Notes: generated from the sequence alone by a model not told the origin. 64,000 nt of DNA from Diplocarpon mali (GCA_024741835.1 JAENRP010000069.1:65864-129863); one strand, 5' to 3'. Numbered from the stretch's first letter, positions 1-11,442 are shown. Numbers and translations: made by a program.

Positions 1-851
1 GACTTGAACCAGTGAATGTACCATCTTGGTGCAGCCATCGAAGACTTGAAGCTCCTGCTTCATGGTACTCCTCTCCTTCGGGGCTCCCTCCGTATGCGAC
101 ACCGCGACTGAATGAGGACATAGAAAGGCTTCTGGACGTGTGGTCAGAGATAAATTTTAACCGAATACCATCTGACCCTAATCCTCGCCAAAGCGCTTCC
201 TATGATTCTCTGTCGCGGCTCTGGGTTCCGTCTTAGCTTCACCACTTCAAGTTCCTAGCACCGACATTTAATAGAGGGAGATAGTAGTCAATGTCATCGG
301 AGCTCTCGCTCTTTACATGGGCTTGGGGGTGCGACCAAGTCTAGTGTGTATGTAGCTTCTGATACATACAGGTCTGTACCTGAGTTTCCAAACAGAAATA
401 ACTCTCCCCTGGAAGCCTACAGACCTGACAACAATCCAAGGGCTCTGCTTCCTACACACACTTCATAGTGGAAACCCAGATATTGATATCGGATTTCTCT
501 AGAGAACAGCTTTTAAGATAGGACATGCAGGAGATCTACTTGAAGATATAGTCGTCAGGCTAATGCAGCAACTTTTCAGACGCACAAGCTGCAGGTATCT
601 ACAATATTCATCGAGGTCGAGATGAACGCCATGACCTAGAGCTGAAGGAGCACGTGGAAAGATCTCATGACTAAGCATCATCGGGCCTTGACTCGCCGAT
701 GTTCCTCGGCATCTCACCCGAGCTTATCTATGCATCTCGTGCCTCCATCTCGTGTGTGGGAGAAATAAGCAACACCCATTTTCTCTTGTTCCATTATTGC
801 ATCGTTTTCTTTTTATTTTTTCATTGCATCTTGCTCACCATCTCCTTCACC
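1..851. other. Gene-free left edge and upstream region
   Basis: No convincing gene is visible. An open frame at about 12-236 (+) has no recognisable domain and could be the tail of something to the left or chance. The last 150 bases before the thioesterase-like gene are pyrimidine-rich, as in many fungal leaders. Confidence 0.5.
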
Positions 852-1970
852 ATGGCATCCGCCTCGAGCCTGCCCTTAAAGTCCATAGCCTTCACAACTG
901 CGCTCGTGGTCGGGGCCGGCGCATCCCAAATCAGCATCCGTCGCTTTCTCGCCAACACCTTTACCGGCCCAGGCAGCTACTCTCGTATGCTCGCGACGCT
1001 CATCGTCCTCCTCAACTTGAAAAATGCGCCTTTCGCATGGCACGTTCGTCTTCCCCCACCCGCACGCCGGGAGACTCGCCAGCTAGCTAACACAGTTTGC
1101 GGAAGCCAGTTCCGCGTCTTCAACAGCATCCTCAAACATTGCCTCTTCACGCTCCCCAGAATCCCCCCCAGCTTGGCACCATCCACCATCTTCCTGCCCG
1201 TGATCACGAGCTCGCACGCGCCGCTCACGGAATGCGACTACAACATGCACAAGTCCAACAGCACGTACTTCTCCGACCTGGACGTGACGCGCTCGCACCT
1301 GGTCTGCGCGCTTCTGCAGCCGGGTATCGACGCCCTGCAGCACAACGCGCAGAACAAGCTGGTGCTGGATGCGGGGGGTAAGCCGGTTCGGGGGCGATGG
1401 AGCATCATGCTCGGCGGGGTGATGTGCAGTTTCAAACGGGAGATTGGTATTTATCAGCGCTATGAGATGTGGTCAAGGCTGCTGTGCTGGGACCGCAAGT
1501 GGGTATATGTCCTCACGCATTTCGTGAAGAAGGGCACCGTGAAACCGAGCGCGTATATCCTGGGCGATGGGAGCTGGTTTGGCCAGGGCTACACGGCCGT
1601 GAAGGGCGAGGGCAAGGGAACGGACGTAGATGAGAAGGCTATCTTCGCAAGTGCGATTGGCAAGTATGTGATTAAGCTAGGACGGTTGACCATACATCCC
1701 GAGGTGTCTCTGAACGCGTCGGGTCTGCTGCCCGACAAGCCTGGAGGGTGGCATACCATGGCTCCGTCTGGCGAGTCGACACCGCAGAGCTTAGATGTCG
1801 AGGAGAGTGAGGCAGGCGAGTCGAATGAGTGGGATTGGAAGAGGGTTGAGCGGGAGAATAGAAGGGGCTTGAAGTATGCCGAGAATTTTGCTGCATTAGA
1901 TGGTCTGCATCAGGAGTTTACAGGTAGCCAGCGCCCGGCACTGGGTAGATATAGAGATTTCTTGACGTGA
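852..1970 (+). CDS. THEM6-like thioesterase-fold protein
   Basis: The protein is about 372 aa read straight through from the ATG at 852, which sits in a good context (CACCATGG). The N-terminus is hydrophobic (about residues 10-60), consistent with a membrane anchor. It is followed by the motif ECDYNMHKSNSTYFSDLD, the hallmark of the fungal/animal THEM6 branch of the 4HBT_2 hotdog-thioesterase superfamily. Further on, KREIGIYQRYEMWSR and the block ending VLTHFVKKG fit the same fold. The C-terminal 60 residues are charged and low complexity. A probable in-frame intron lies near 1044-1109: it carries CTAAC at 1087-1091, a downstream AG, and the protein between WH and FRVFNSILKH aligns poorly with the family pattern. 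Removing 66 nt would keep the frame. The substrate is unknown, and enzymatic activity is inferred from the fold only. Confidence 0.75.
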   Translation: MASASSLPLKSIAFTTALVVGAGASQISIRRFLANTFTGPGSYSRMLATLIVLLNLKNAPFAWHVRLPPPARRETRQLANTVCGSQFRVFNSILKHCLFTLPRIPPSLAPSTIFLPVITSSHAPLTECDYNMHKSNSTYFSDLDVTRSHLVCALLQPGIDALQHNAQNKLVLDAGGKPVRGRWSIMLGGVMCSFKREIGIYQRYEMWSRLLCWDRKWVYVLTHFVKKGTVKPSAYILGDGSWFGQGYTAVKGEGKGTDVDEKAIFASAIGKYVIKLGRLTIHPEVSLNASGLLPDKPGGWHTMAPSGESTPQSLDVEESEAGESNEWDWKRVERENRRGLKYAENFAALDGLHQEFTGSQRPALGRYRDFLT

Positions 1971-2335
1971 ATAGACGAGGGCGGGGGGGGATGCTATACG
2001 AGTGATATTGCTTTATAGAAGTAGAGGGAAGGGTTGAAATACAAAGGTTCAAGTACTAGAGAGTTTGCAGCTTTCAAACCTCTGGTCAATGTGTGCTTTC
2101 CAACGCTGCCTTCCATGAACCATTCGCGGAAGAGGTATCTTCAACTGTGTCATGGTTTAGATGTCGCTTTGGAGACTTGGGTATTGATGTATGCTTAACA
2201 TCGCAACACATGTATGATTTACCTCGAGTAATTCCGACTGGAACCTTTCCTTCATTTATTATCTACTATATGTCTGCTCCCTTTCCCCATTTCCCAGCTA
2301 TCTCTATCGATACGCACCATCTCGAGTCGGCTCGC
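1971..2335. other. Convergent 3' intergenic region
   Basis: This lies between the ends of the thioesterase-like gene (+) and the CFEM gene (-). It has a short G-run near 1983 and AT-rich DNA suited to 3' ends. I see no further gene. Confidence 0.5.
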
Positions 2336-2986
2336 TTACAAGAGAACAGCCATGAGAGCAGCACCTGCAGCACCTGCAGCAATTCCAGCAACCTCCTTCC
2401 TGTTACCAGCACCAGTGGTAGTAAGCGTGGTGGGGGTCGACGAGGCAGCCGAGGTGCTACCTGAAGTGGTGGAAGCAGCCGTGGAAGATCCTGGATGTTT
2501 GTTAAAACACTTGCGACGATACGCGTTGAGCGGCGACCCAGGGCTGAAGAAGCCCGAGAATGCAAGGAGTAAGCTTACGAGAAGCGGAAGAGGCAGAGCT
2601 GGCCGCAGACGAGGCGGCGCTGGAAGCAGAAGAGCCAGTTCCAGAACCAGCTGTGGCGGCCACGCAGATCTTGGAGGTGATGGATTGGGTCGCTGGTTTC
2701 GTCGTTAGCGAGTGTTCGGACTGGAGGGAGTGTGTGGAAACGCCATACACACAGCATCCGACGAGGAGCAAGCAGAGATGATACACGGCGTGGCAGACTT
2801 GGTGATGGCAGCCATCTGACTTCCGCACTGGCAGGACGTATCGGTCAGGCCGCAGCCAGCAGCGGTGATGGCAGTGGCCAGGCAGGTCTGCGCGCATGAA
2901 GGGATTTGAGCAGTCAGATCTGCAATCGATTGCGCATAAGCGGCGGAGGCCAGAATGGCAGCAACGGCGGTAATAGAGAACTTCAT
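2336..2986 (-). CDS. CFEM-domain GPI-anchored surface protein
   Basis: Three exons on the minus strand: 2986-2749, 2692-2579 and 2490-2336 (introns 56 and 88 nt, GTATGG and GTAAGC donors). The predicted protein is 168 aa. Residues 1-18 form a clear signal peptide ending AAYAQS. The CFEM domain follows with eight cysteines in the expected spacing: PSC, TC, GC, SC, QC, PC, AC and, contributed by exon 2, KIC. A Ser/Ala/Thr-rich stalk comes next, then a C-terminal hydrophobic tail (VAGIAAGAAGAALMAVLL) typical of a GPI-attachment signal. Splicing is strongly supported because it restores the eighth cysteine and the hydrophobic tail. CFEM proteins sit in the cell wall or plasma membrane and several bind haem or take part in host contact; the specific role here is not known. 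Confidence 0.88.
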
Positions 2987-5900
2987 GTTTTTTCCGGCTG
3001 TGTGGTTCGGCTGAGACTGATTGGAGGGAAAACGACTTCAGCTGGTTGGAATGTTTGGATGGAGTATTGCCCGAGATGCGCTGGTGATGGGCAAGGCGGA
3101 TGCGTTCTTATACGACGCACTGATGCACTTGCCCTCCCCCAGTCCTCATGCCCGGCTTCCCGGCGCGCTGAGTCTGATGCTTTGTCAGGGCGTCAATTTC
3201 GCTCAGTCTTGCCATGACCTCTTCAGTTTACCAGGGACCTCGGTACCCCCTCAAGAAGCCGGCCCAGGTTCTCCTCGAAATCTGGGGAAGCCTGCTGACT
3301 TGGCCCTCGAGAGAAGAGCTTCTTGCATACTAGGATTAACGCAGGCAAGCGTGCTGAGGGCCGTATAAGATCGTGTTGTTTAGTTGGAATCCGGCGTCCA
3401 TGGTCACGTTTGAGAGGCTACCCTTCCCTGATTGTAGACATCTGCTGGGGTAGGCCGATCGTGATAGCAGGCAAGATGAATCGAGGTCGTATGGCTGGCA
3501 ATAAAGCATGTTTGTTTAGTAATGAGATTGGAGGGTCAAAGTGGAGGTGCAGAATGCGCCATGCCGTGGCAACGCTGTCGTCTCCACTACGAAGCAGCTG
3601 TTCTTCATGAAGCTGTAGGGCCACGCACAAAATATGGCACAACCCCAGCGGAAGAGAGTACCGAGTAGCTTTTGCTCTGGCCTTCCTGCTCCTCGTCGCA
3701 GGCCAAGCAAACACCAGCACCCCATCCGCGCACTGTCGAGGGCATTTCATAATGCGTTTGCAGGGTTTGACATACTCCCATGTAGTGTTTGTTTTGTCCG
3801 ACGAGTACTTTTGCCTCGAGCCACGCAGGGGTACTTGACCACTCGGAAGTAGAGCCTGATCATATACCCCCGTAAGAGTAAGCAGGCATCTCCAGCCAGG
3901 GGCGGAGAGTGATCGTGATCGTGATCGTGAGGCTCTCGCAAAAATAATGGGCCTTCACTCGAGAAAACCGGGCCTATTCCCTCGGCTTGGAGGGAGGTTT
4001 TCCCGTAGCCGAAGAAAACATCAACAACACCGCATTTCCTCGCACACGAATCGCATGCTCTCCTCCAGCTGTATTGCCTTGGGCCCGGATGCCATGATAT
4101 TGTCCACGCAGAGGATTGGGTCCATGATGGATCTCTGTTTCGGGGACACTTCACTTCGGCGCCCGGTACCCGAAATCCTGGTATTGACGCCTGACCTTGC
4201 ACTGGAGTTTTTGTTTTGCGACTCCTCATCACGCGACGAGGTGTTAGCCGTAGATTGAAGTATGCAAGACACCAACCTCGCCAGAGCTACATAGCTCTTC
4301 GTCTACTCTGTACACTCTGTACATATCCAGTCCGTACGGCCGGCCACCGTAAGACCCACCACTCCCAGTGCCCCGAATAATCACCATCACGGGAGGTCGA
4401 TCCGGGCCTCCGCCGATGTGGCGAGGTTAAATGGGAAAAGACCAACTCGCAGGCTGATTGGAGCTCCGGTTCCAAGTTGCTAGATACCAGGGGGATTCGG
4501 CACTTCCGATATCCCATGGGTGACCAAACACCAAGAACTCAGCGCCCAGCCACGGAATTCCCTTCCTGGTCATGAGAATAAAGCTACCGGACGCGCTACA
4601 CATCCCATCGCGGCCCCCAACTACAGCCGCCTCGCCTCATCAGGTCCGGCCGAGGCCGAGTCACCTGTCTTCCTCTCGGTTTTCCATGGCGCGAGATACG
4701 TCGGCCTGCATCTGGCTCTTCGATACCGGTAGGCGACGAGACATACAGGTGAAAAGGGGCAGTCCGCATCAGTGCGCACTACGGTGCACTGTGTACACTT
4801 GCCGCGGAGGTTCAGATAAAGTGCAGATCTGGAAGCGGGGCCGAAGATCTACGCATCGAACCGTCGTATCGAGAGAGAAGGCTTATTTTATTCCCTACCA
4901 GGGGTAGCGGATCAAGCTTCGTCCTCGTCGCTTAGTCGAACTCCTCTTCTCCTCTTCTCCGCTCCGCCGATCGCCGAGGCATTTCGTGCACCAACTGTGC
5001 CTTCGGAAAAATGCAGGCGGGGGAGGACAGGCCCACGGACTCATCGACGCGAGAATCATGCTCGAGAGCCGGGAATGGAGTCGGTGAAGCAGGAATCCGC
5101 ATGCGGGGTCTGCGGGGGAATTTCATGGGTTGGGATGGTATCTGCGGCTCCAGTCTACTCGTCGATGCCCCGGACGCCCAAGGAAGCCGACAACCAGCCG
5201 AGGAAGCTCTTCCTGGAGGCCACTCGGACAAGAGTTCACCTCGGCCGAGTCATCGTCAACTCCGCCCCCGACTCAAGACTGGGGGAATCCGAGGCGAGCT
5301 CTGCGGCGCGGAACATTGGTCGACGAGCAATGTCCCTGCGCCACGCCTCCTCAAGCTGCTTACCAGCCACTAGTGGCGCAAGTCCCGGAGCCTCGCGGCT
5401 ACACTGTTTGCCTCGCCGAAGAGAAGACCACATTCTTCGTATCTGGCGACACGTAGCATCTGCAGTGATTGCTTGGTTCCTCGCCAAGGTGGTAGACTCG
5501 ACCCCTCCATCAGCCGAGTGCTGGGTGCATCCTCCGTGGGAATAGACAGAGAACGCTGCACAGTATCTCGCTTGCGGCCGGGGGAAACACAGACTGGTAA
5601 TAATCTCTCGGCGTCCACATTGACTGGATCTAGCAGAGAGCCGTCTGATCAGGAGTCTTGGGATGCGGTTTCTACACATCGCAATTCTCATGCTTTCCCT
5701 CATGGAACTTTCACAAGGCCGCAAGGCACGACCATGGGATCGCCCATCCTCCTCCAAGCCGTTCTCTCTGCCGAGCCGCTTGCTGTAATCCCCTCGCACA
5801 AACCGGCCCCTCTTTGCGTAGGATCTATGCATCAGGTGCCGGTGCAGGCTCGCCCACAGCCGATCTTCCGTCACGTGCCCCTGCCTCTCAATCTCCCGTG

Positions 5901-6863
5901 ACTCTCCGCTCTCGAGGCCCTCGACCTGCGCCTCTCTCCCTCCCCCTCTCTCTCACCCCCCCTCTCCCGTGCCCCAAGCCCTCCAGGCTCAGGACATCGT
6001 CCGTCCGCTCGCACGGGATCCTCCGGAAGCAGAGGAGCCGCGCTCTTGGCCTGCCAAAACACCACAAGATCCCCGTCCACAGATCATCCACGGGGCTGTG
6101 CCGGCCACGGGCACCGCAGGACAGAAGGGCTGCTAGAGACGTCAGCGGCGAGCGGGTCGATCGCCCAGTGGGAGGTAGTACACTCGTGCCTGGGCCCGGA
6201 TTGGACGAGCAAGAGGCTGGGGTGGTCCGGAGGAGACTGTGTGGACAGGAGGTCCTCCCCTCAGGCTGATCGTGTACCCGGGGATTGAGGTTCTGGGGGG
6301 AGACGTACCGGCGGGCAATGTGACTTCCCCGCCGAGGGAATGCCGTACTTCAAAGACGCTGCGGTCAGGCCGGATGCAGGAGAGGGGCCATCTCGGGGAT
6401 GTGCACGACGGTGGCGGGGAGGAGGTTCGGGTGGGTGAGTTTCCTTGGTTGGGCAATGGGACGGATGACGAGATAGGGCGGATACTGGTGCTCGGTTTCG
6501 CCCTCGAGAATGGCGGGCTGGCTATGTGTGGCTGCCAACGGCAGCTTAGCAACGGGTAGCACTTGGCAGCGTTACAAGGGAGTAAGTAACATGTAAGGAT
6601 GAGAGATGACACCTCGTCCAGTGAAAGGTCTGTTCACCGAGAAGAAGCAACGGGAGCTGCTGACGGTGAGAGTGGTCGGAGCATCAACCTGGTCGGACAA
6701 GAAGAAACATCACGGATCCTCCAGGCAAGCCGTCAGGATGGGCCAGAAATCGCGTACTAGACAAACAAGCAAGAACAATCAATCGGAGACCGTTCCATGC
6801 AAACCAGATCACTGATCCGAGGGTATCATAATATAATATTCAGCTTCATACGGTCATCACCTC
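2987..6863. other. 3.9-kb GC-rich stretch without a convincing gene
   Basis: Many medium-length frames are open on both strands between about 5,000 and 6,600 (for example 5236-5874 minus and 6142-6612 minus). Their products are Arg/Ser/Pro-rich, lack domains, and overlap each other, as expected from stop-poor GC-rich DNA. A short repeat of GATCGT occurs at about 3911-3930. It could hold long promoter DNA, non-coding RNA or a heavily decayed gene. Confidence 0.45.
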
Positions 6864-8060
6864 TCACTTCCTCCTCAGCAAGCCTTCCGCCTCTCTCTGC
6901 TCTTCTTCCCACCATCCCATAAAAACCCCTAAGCGTTCCGTCCTCTCTCTGGCCAGCTTCTTCCCTGGGCCCGTCTTCATCATGCTTTCTAGCCGGAACA
7001 ACTTGTCGTTAAAATGCCGAATGGTCTCGCCCATGTCCTTCGCATTCTTCGCTCCGCCAAAAGTGAATGTGCGGCCTATGCCAACGGCTCCAATAGCATC
7101 TAGTCGATCGGCGTCTTGGACGATCGCCAATTCAGGGTACTTTGAAATCATGCTCTCGACATGCCCGGGGTCTTTGATCTCAGAAGAGTAGGAAACAGTC
7201 AGGACAATCCTCTGAACTTTGAGCGCTAGATCTTCTGGAGCGCCAAATCCAAGCAGTGTGGCAAGGACAAGCGTCTCTCCTGTTTGACCGGGCTGCAAAT
7301 ATTTCTTATCACCAACATCGTGTAGAAGAGCGGCTAGTGTAACAACATGCAAATCCAGCGACGACTCCTTGTCGAACAACCCTGACTCTTCCTCGGATTT
7401 GGTGATCTCCGTGTATATTCTATGTGCCAGCCCAACGACCCTCTTGACATGGTTGAAATCATGAGACCCGTCGTACTTGCTCATGTAAGTTTCCACAAAC
7501 GCAGTAACCTTTGGTATCAATGCTGCATTCGGAGGAGCTTTCTTCTTCCGAAGCCTGGCTTTCTTAGGAGAGGGTTTCGAAGCTCGAGTGGCGCTTTCAG
7601 CGTCTTCGCCCCCCTCCTCTGAGTACTCTCTAAACTCGGGGTATTTCGAGCGTCTTCGCATACCCAGCTTCTGACGCAGGCGAGCCAGGTTCCTCGGTTT
7701 AATCTCAAATCCCTCTGCGAATAACGCCCTTGCTATTTGGTCGTCGTTAAGGTTCTTGTTGTAATGGAACGCGATACGATCTTGAAGCTCTTGAGACGCA
7801 GGCGCACGAGTATTCTTTCGTGGAACTTCCCATTGTGTCAGGCGTCGAGATATTGTTCGTTCGCTGATGTCAAGACCGTGTTCCAAGTTCATTCGACGTG
7901 CGATTTCGATGATAGGGACCTCCTCGTCCAAGAAGAGCCGGATGATCTCGTCCTTGAAAGGCTCCAAGGGAGTGGCTTGAGGTCGCCCTCGTTTTTTGTC
8001 ATTTGAATCAGGGTCGCGCTCGCGTTCTGAACCAGAGCCGCTCTCACTGCCGCTAGTCAT
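6864..8060 (-). CDS. Tandem HTH plus HD-domain phosphohydrolase fusion
   Basis: A single intronless frame of 398 aa. Residues 1-30 are acidic/basic low complexity and include a KKRGRP AT-hook-like stretch. Residues about 30-83 and 88-140 look like two successive helix-turn-helix units of the fungal Clr5-like type (FKDEIIRLFLDE...ISERTISRRL, then ELQDRIAFHYNK...QIARALFAEGF). A basic linker (about 155-180) leads to an HD domain of the YedJ/metal-dependent phosphohydrolase group. Its metal ligands are visible: His200/His204 in GSHDFNH, His247-Asp248 in LLHDVGD, and Asp316 in VQDADRLDAIG, followed by the typical GRTFTFGGAK. The HD part is therefore likely catalytic on a phosphoester. The N-terminal half suggests DNA binding. 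The substrate and the reason for the fusion are unknown. The divergent partner, a cyclase-family gene, starts 783 bp away. Confidence 0.85.
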   Translation of the reverse strand: MTSGSESGSGSERERDPDSNDKKRGRPQATPLEPFKDEIIRLFLDEEVPIIEIARRMNLEHGLDISERTISRRLTQWEVPRKNTRAPASQELQDRIAFHYNKNLNDDQIARALFAEGFEIKPRNLARLRQKLGMRRRSKYPEFREYSEEGGEDAESATRASKPSPKKARLRKKKAPPNAALIPKVTAFVETYMSKYDGSHDFNHVKRVVGLAHRIYTEITKSEEESGLFDKESSLDLHVVTLAALLHDVGDKKYLQPGQTGETLVLATLLGFGAPEDLALKVQRIVLTVSYSSEIKDPGHVESMISKYPELAIVQDADRLDAIGAVGIGRTFTFGGAKNAKDMGETIRHFNDKLFRLESMMKTGPGKKLARERTERLGVFMGWWEEEQREAEGLLRRK

Positions 8061-8843
8061 TATTGATATTTGTCCGAAAGGTTGTTATGGTGAAAGGAGG
8101 GAGGCGTTGGGATTCATGAGTGGGTTTGTACGGCGACCCAAGATTTGGCAACAACGCAGCTCTAAGTTTTCAGCGAGGATGTACTATTTTATGAATGAAT
8201 TAACACGACGTCAGGCTATCAAAGTCTACTAGGAGCTTCGTTGATAGGAGTCTCTCGACTACGACCAGAGGTTAGGCATGAGGGCTACTCAGGAGGGACT
8301 ACGGACGGTAAGCATTCCGGAATTGGGGATATATACTTTTTGTTTGGGTCTGGAGCATATTAAGACTCGGAATATACGATGCAAGGAGAGCATTGTTGTA
8401 CTGTATTTAGTGGCTACCGGAGCGGCCCACTCCCGAATCTACTTCAGGGAAGTTGGCTCCTGAAGTCTACCGTAGCCCTGGCATCATCTACGACATAAAT
8501 CTAACCTTTAATATCTCAAATTTTTCGGACACGGCAATGATGTGTGAATCTCAGTGAGATATGCCACGGCCCTGTGAGGTACAAGAGCTACTTGTATTTT
8601 GAGGCTGCCCGCGCGCAAGTGTACTTCCCCCCAAAGTAGTCAATTTCATTCCGACCACTGGTCTGTGATACTACTCCATCACTTGTTGGTCGGTCGGGTC
8701 GTTCCCCTCATTCCCGACCTACTACCTACCCATAACAACCTTTGAGGACATTTAACAGCGTTTCGTTTCCCTGTCTTGCTATCGATCCAGAATTTTCCGT
8801 AATATTATCCCTTTTTACACAGTTCAAAAGTAGTCGAACCAGC
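8061..8843. other. Divergent promoter region (HD fusion / cyclase gene)
   Basis: 783 bp separate the two start codons. I see no open frame worth calling. It presumably carries promoters for both genes. Confidence 0.5.
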
Positions 8844-10093
8844 ATGGCAGACCAGAACAGCAACGAGAACACCCGTCTTATTCAGATCAGTGACTCGCTC
8901 ACTGGTGACAAGACCGCCAGTACTATTCCTTTTGATCCCAATTGCACCAAGTTTCCGTATCGGAAGGATGTGCCAAGGAGATTCGATGCCCCAGAGGGAG
9001 CGTAGGTATTTCTAAATAAAAGGGACGAAGTATTGCTGAACTTTCCAGTGCTTGGGTTTGGGGACAAAACGACTATGTGAATTCTCTCTATAGCACTGAT
9101 ATCACTCGGTCAAGTGCTTACAGCATCGTAGATAGGACGGATCAACCTCCTCACACCCACTCGAGTGCAAGCTGCCTCCAAGGAGATCAAAACGGGGGAT
9201 ATCGTACCTCTGAACCTGCCTCTGAATGTTCCTAATGTTCCAGCTTTCAATCGAGAGCAGTTCAAGCATGAAATCAAACCGTTGGCTGAAGGAATTGCAT
9301 ACGATGACAGATATCAGTTGAATACCCAGTCAGGAACACAATGGGATGGATTTAGGCACATAGCCCATATTCCTACGCAGACATTCTACAACGGTACAAA
9401 AGGAACGGACATTAACGGTTCTTCCCCGGACTCTCAGAAATGCGGCATTCACCACTGGGCCGAGCATGGAATAGTTGGACGTGGTATATTGCTTGACTAC
9501 TGGGCCTACGCAAATGAGAAAGGAATCGTCTACGGTACGTCTCTTGACCTGTGCACATCCAATGTTAATATGGAAGCCTAGATCCCTATGATTACTATAA
9601 AATCTCCTTCAGTGAGCTCCAAGCTTGTGGTAAGGCCCAAGGAGTTGATATCAGACCTGCATCTCAAGGTGGAGATATCCAAATCGGTGATATTCTCTTT
9701 ATTCGCTCCGGATTTGTCTCGACCTACTACACCAAATCTCCCGATGCTCGTGCTGCCGCAGCATTGCGTCCTCATGCTATCGGCAAGGATGACGGGCAGC
9801 GGTGGGCGGGCGTAAGCCAAGAAGAGGTCATGATCGATTGGTTGCATGATTGTTACTTTGCGGCAGTTGCCGGCGATGCTCCATCCTTTGAAGCGTGGCC
9901 GAGTCAGGAGGAGTACATGTTACATGAGTACATTTTGGCCCTTTGGGGGATGCCTCTTGGTGAAATGTTTGACCTAGAGAAGCTGTCTAGGACTTGTAAA
10001 GAGATGGGCAGGTGGTCATTCTTTGTGACGAGTGCCCCAAATCATTGCGAGGGCGGGGTTTCTTCCCACGGAAATGCTTTGGCAGTTTTCTAG
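8844..10093 (+). CDS. Cyclase-family (kynurenine-formamidase-like) hydrolase
   Basis: Four exons: 8844-9001, 9049-9076, 9132-9534 and 9582-10093, with introns of 47, 55 and 47 nt, giving 366 aa. The second exon is only 28 nt; it restores AAWVWGQNDY before IGRINLLTPTRV, a conserved opening of the fungal putative-cyclase family (PF04199). Further family marks are TGDIVPLNLPL, the variant metal-binding segment SGTQWDGFRHIAH, DYWAYA, an RSGF motif and the terminal block TSAPNHCEGGVSSHGNALAVF. Bacterial relatives hydrolyse N-formylkynurenine; fungal members of this length are mostly uncharacterised, so the substrate is unknown. No signal peptide is visible, so a cytosolic enzyme is likely. Confidence 0.88.
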
Positions 10094-10656
10094 GTGTGCG
10101 ATCGCAATTGAGTTTCTAATTTGTGATGAAATTGAATTGATACATTTTAGTAAGACCTGTTTATGTGCTCTTAGCTCGAGATTAAAAATCTGTAATTCTT
10201 TTTGCAAGCCATTTCAATTTAGATTATGCAATCGCTTCGGCACTGGACCTGGTTGAACAGCCGCTGAATGGTTTGCAGCTTCTGTCTTTGTGGGCATCTC
10301 CGGGGCCGATCATAACTGCCTCACATTCCAAACACTTTCAAATTGTTTTCCTTCTTGATTCTAATGCGAATTCTTCCATTGGGACCAGCGTCAGCTTCGT
10401 ATCCGCCCTACGACCCATATACTGGCTGACGGCAGTAAAGATTGCCAGCTAGCATTGGAATCCGGCCCAGTTTCGTCAGTGTCAGTGTTGACGCATGACA
10501 CCAGTTCAATCAAAACCTGCATTGATGAGCAGAGCATATTTGCTGATTGGCCTGTATATGTGACCACCCCGAGGATCTAGTCATCCTAAAGTTTTATATC
10601 ATATGTAGTCGGCAACGAGCGTTTTCCAGACCAGATTCGCTCTCGATACAACAAGT
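10094..10656. other. Intergenic region
   Basis: No gene is recognised. The distal part may hold a decayed 5' portion of the caspase-like fragment that follows, but frames are interrupted and no motif is readable. Confidence 0.4.
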
Positions 10657-11442
10657 ATGTTCAAGCTCTGCTCCTCTGATGGGAGCACGACGAAACGGGA
10701 CGACCTGGCCGCTACCTTTTTTAAAGAAATACAGATTCAAAACAGAGACATAGTTGAATCCGACAGCCATCTCCATTTCGCCTTGATGGGCAAAGCCTTC
10801 AAGAGGGTGCAGCACTTTGGAGCGGAGGTCAATTTGCTCATTGGGCATTACGCTGGACATGGAGGCATGAACAACTCTTATCGGTCTTCGTACGTAGTGA
10901 GTGTTCCAGAGTCCGACAAGTACTCAGACTTGCGATTTGTATAGCACAGCTAAGCCTACTCTCCACATCTTCACTGGTATGCCACAGATACTATCTTCGG
11001 GCAGGTCGAGGTAGATTTGTTGTTGCTTCTTGATGGCTGTGCGGCTGCTACCAGTGTTCCGCCAAAGAATTGTGCTTCTCGGCCTTTTGGGAAAATCCCC
11101 AAGACTAGGTACGTAGGTTGGGACTCCGGCTTGTTCAGTCAGCCGCATGAGGGAGTTGAGCGGTTCTCTTGGCTTCTTCTTAGTACGGGTGGTGCAAGCC
11201 ACGAGATCCGCATTTCGCATTCCTATCCATTTCCATTCTCTGGCTTTTTGGGTGAGAAGATCGAAAGTCTCAATCAAATGGGAATACATCATCTGCCGGG
11301 TCATCTTCGTCTCGCAGTTAAAAGCGAGTGCAAGACCAGATCATTTCGTCACCAGAAAGACCGCTCGTGCCAAAAAGGGGTTGCGAGGACTATTCAATAC
11401 TACGAATCACGTCGAGAAACGACTTGCCTTACTGTTAAGTAA
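10657..11442 (+). pseudogene. Caspase-like (peptidase C14) domain fragment, probably decayed
   Basis: The frame from 10657 reads NRDIVESDSHLHFALMGKAF then VNLLIGHYAGHGG. This matches the beta-strand/His loop of fungal caspase-like (C14) domains; AGHG carries the catalytic His. After two stops (10942-10953) the same frame resumes and reads VDLLLLLDGCAAATS at about 10996-11040, the equivalent of the DxCxxA catalytic-Cys motif. A short intron (for example about 10901-10954) could bridge the stops but its donor is weak. Beyond 11060 similarity is lost, and a plausible continuation lies in another frame. No credible start codon or C-terminal half is found. I read it as a remnant of an NLR/metacaspase-like protein gene; a working gene with unusual splicing is possible. 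Confidence 0.5.

Noticed and set aside
5236..5874. 212-codon minus-strand open frame
   Set aside because: Arg/Ser-rich, no domain, overlaps other equally long frames in GC-rich DNA, no splice logic.
6142..6612. 156-codon minus-strand open frame
   Set aside because: Low-complexity Pro/Ser product and an opposing frame of similar length; looks compositional.
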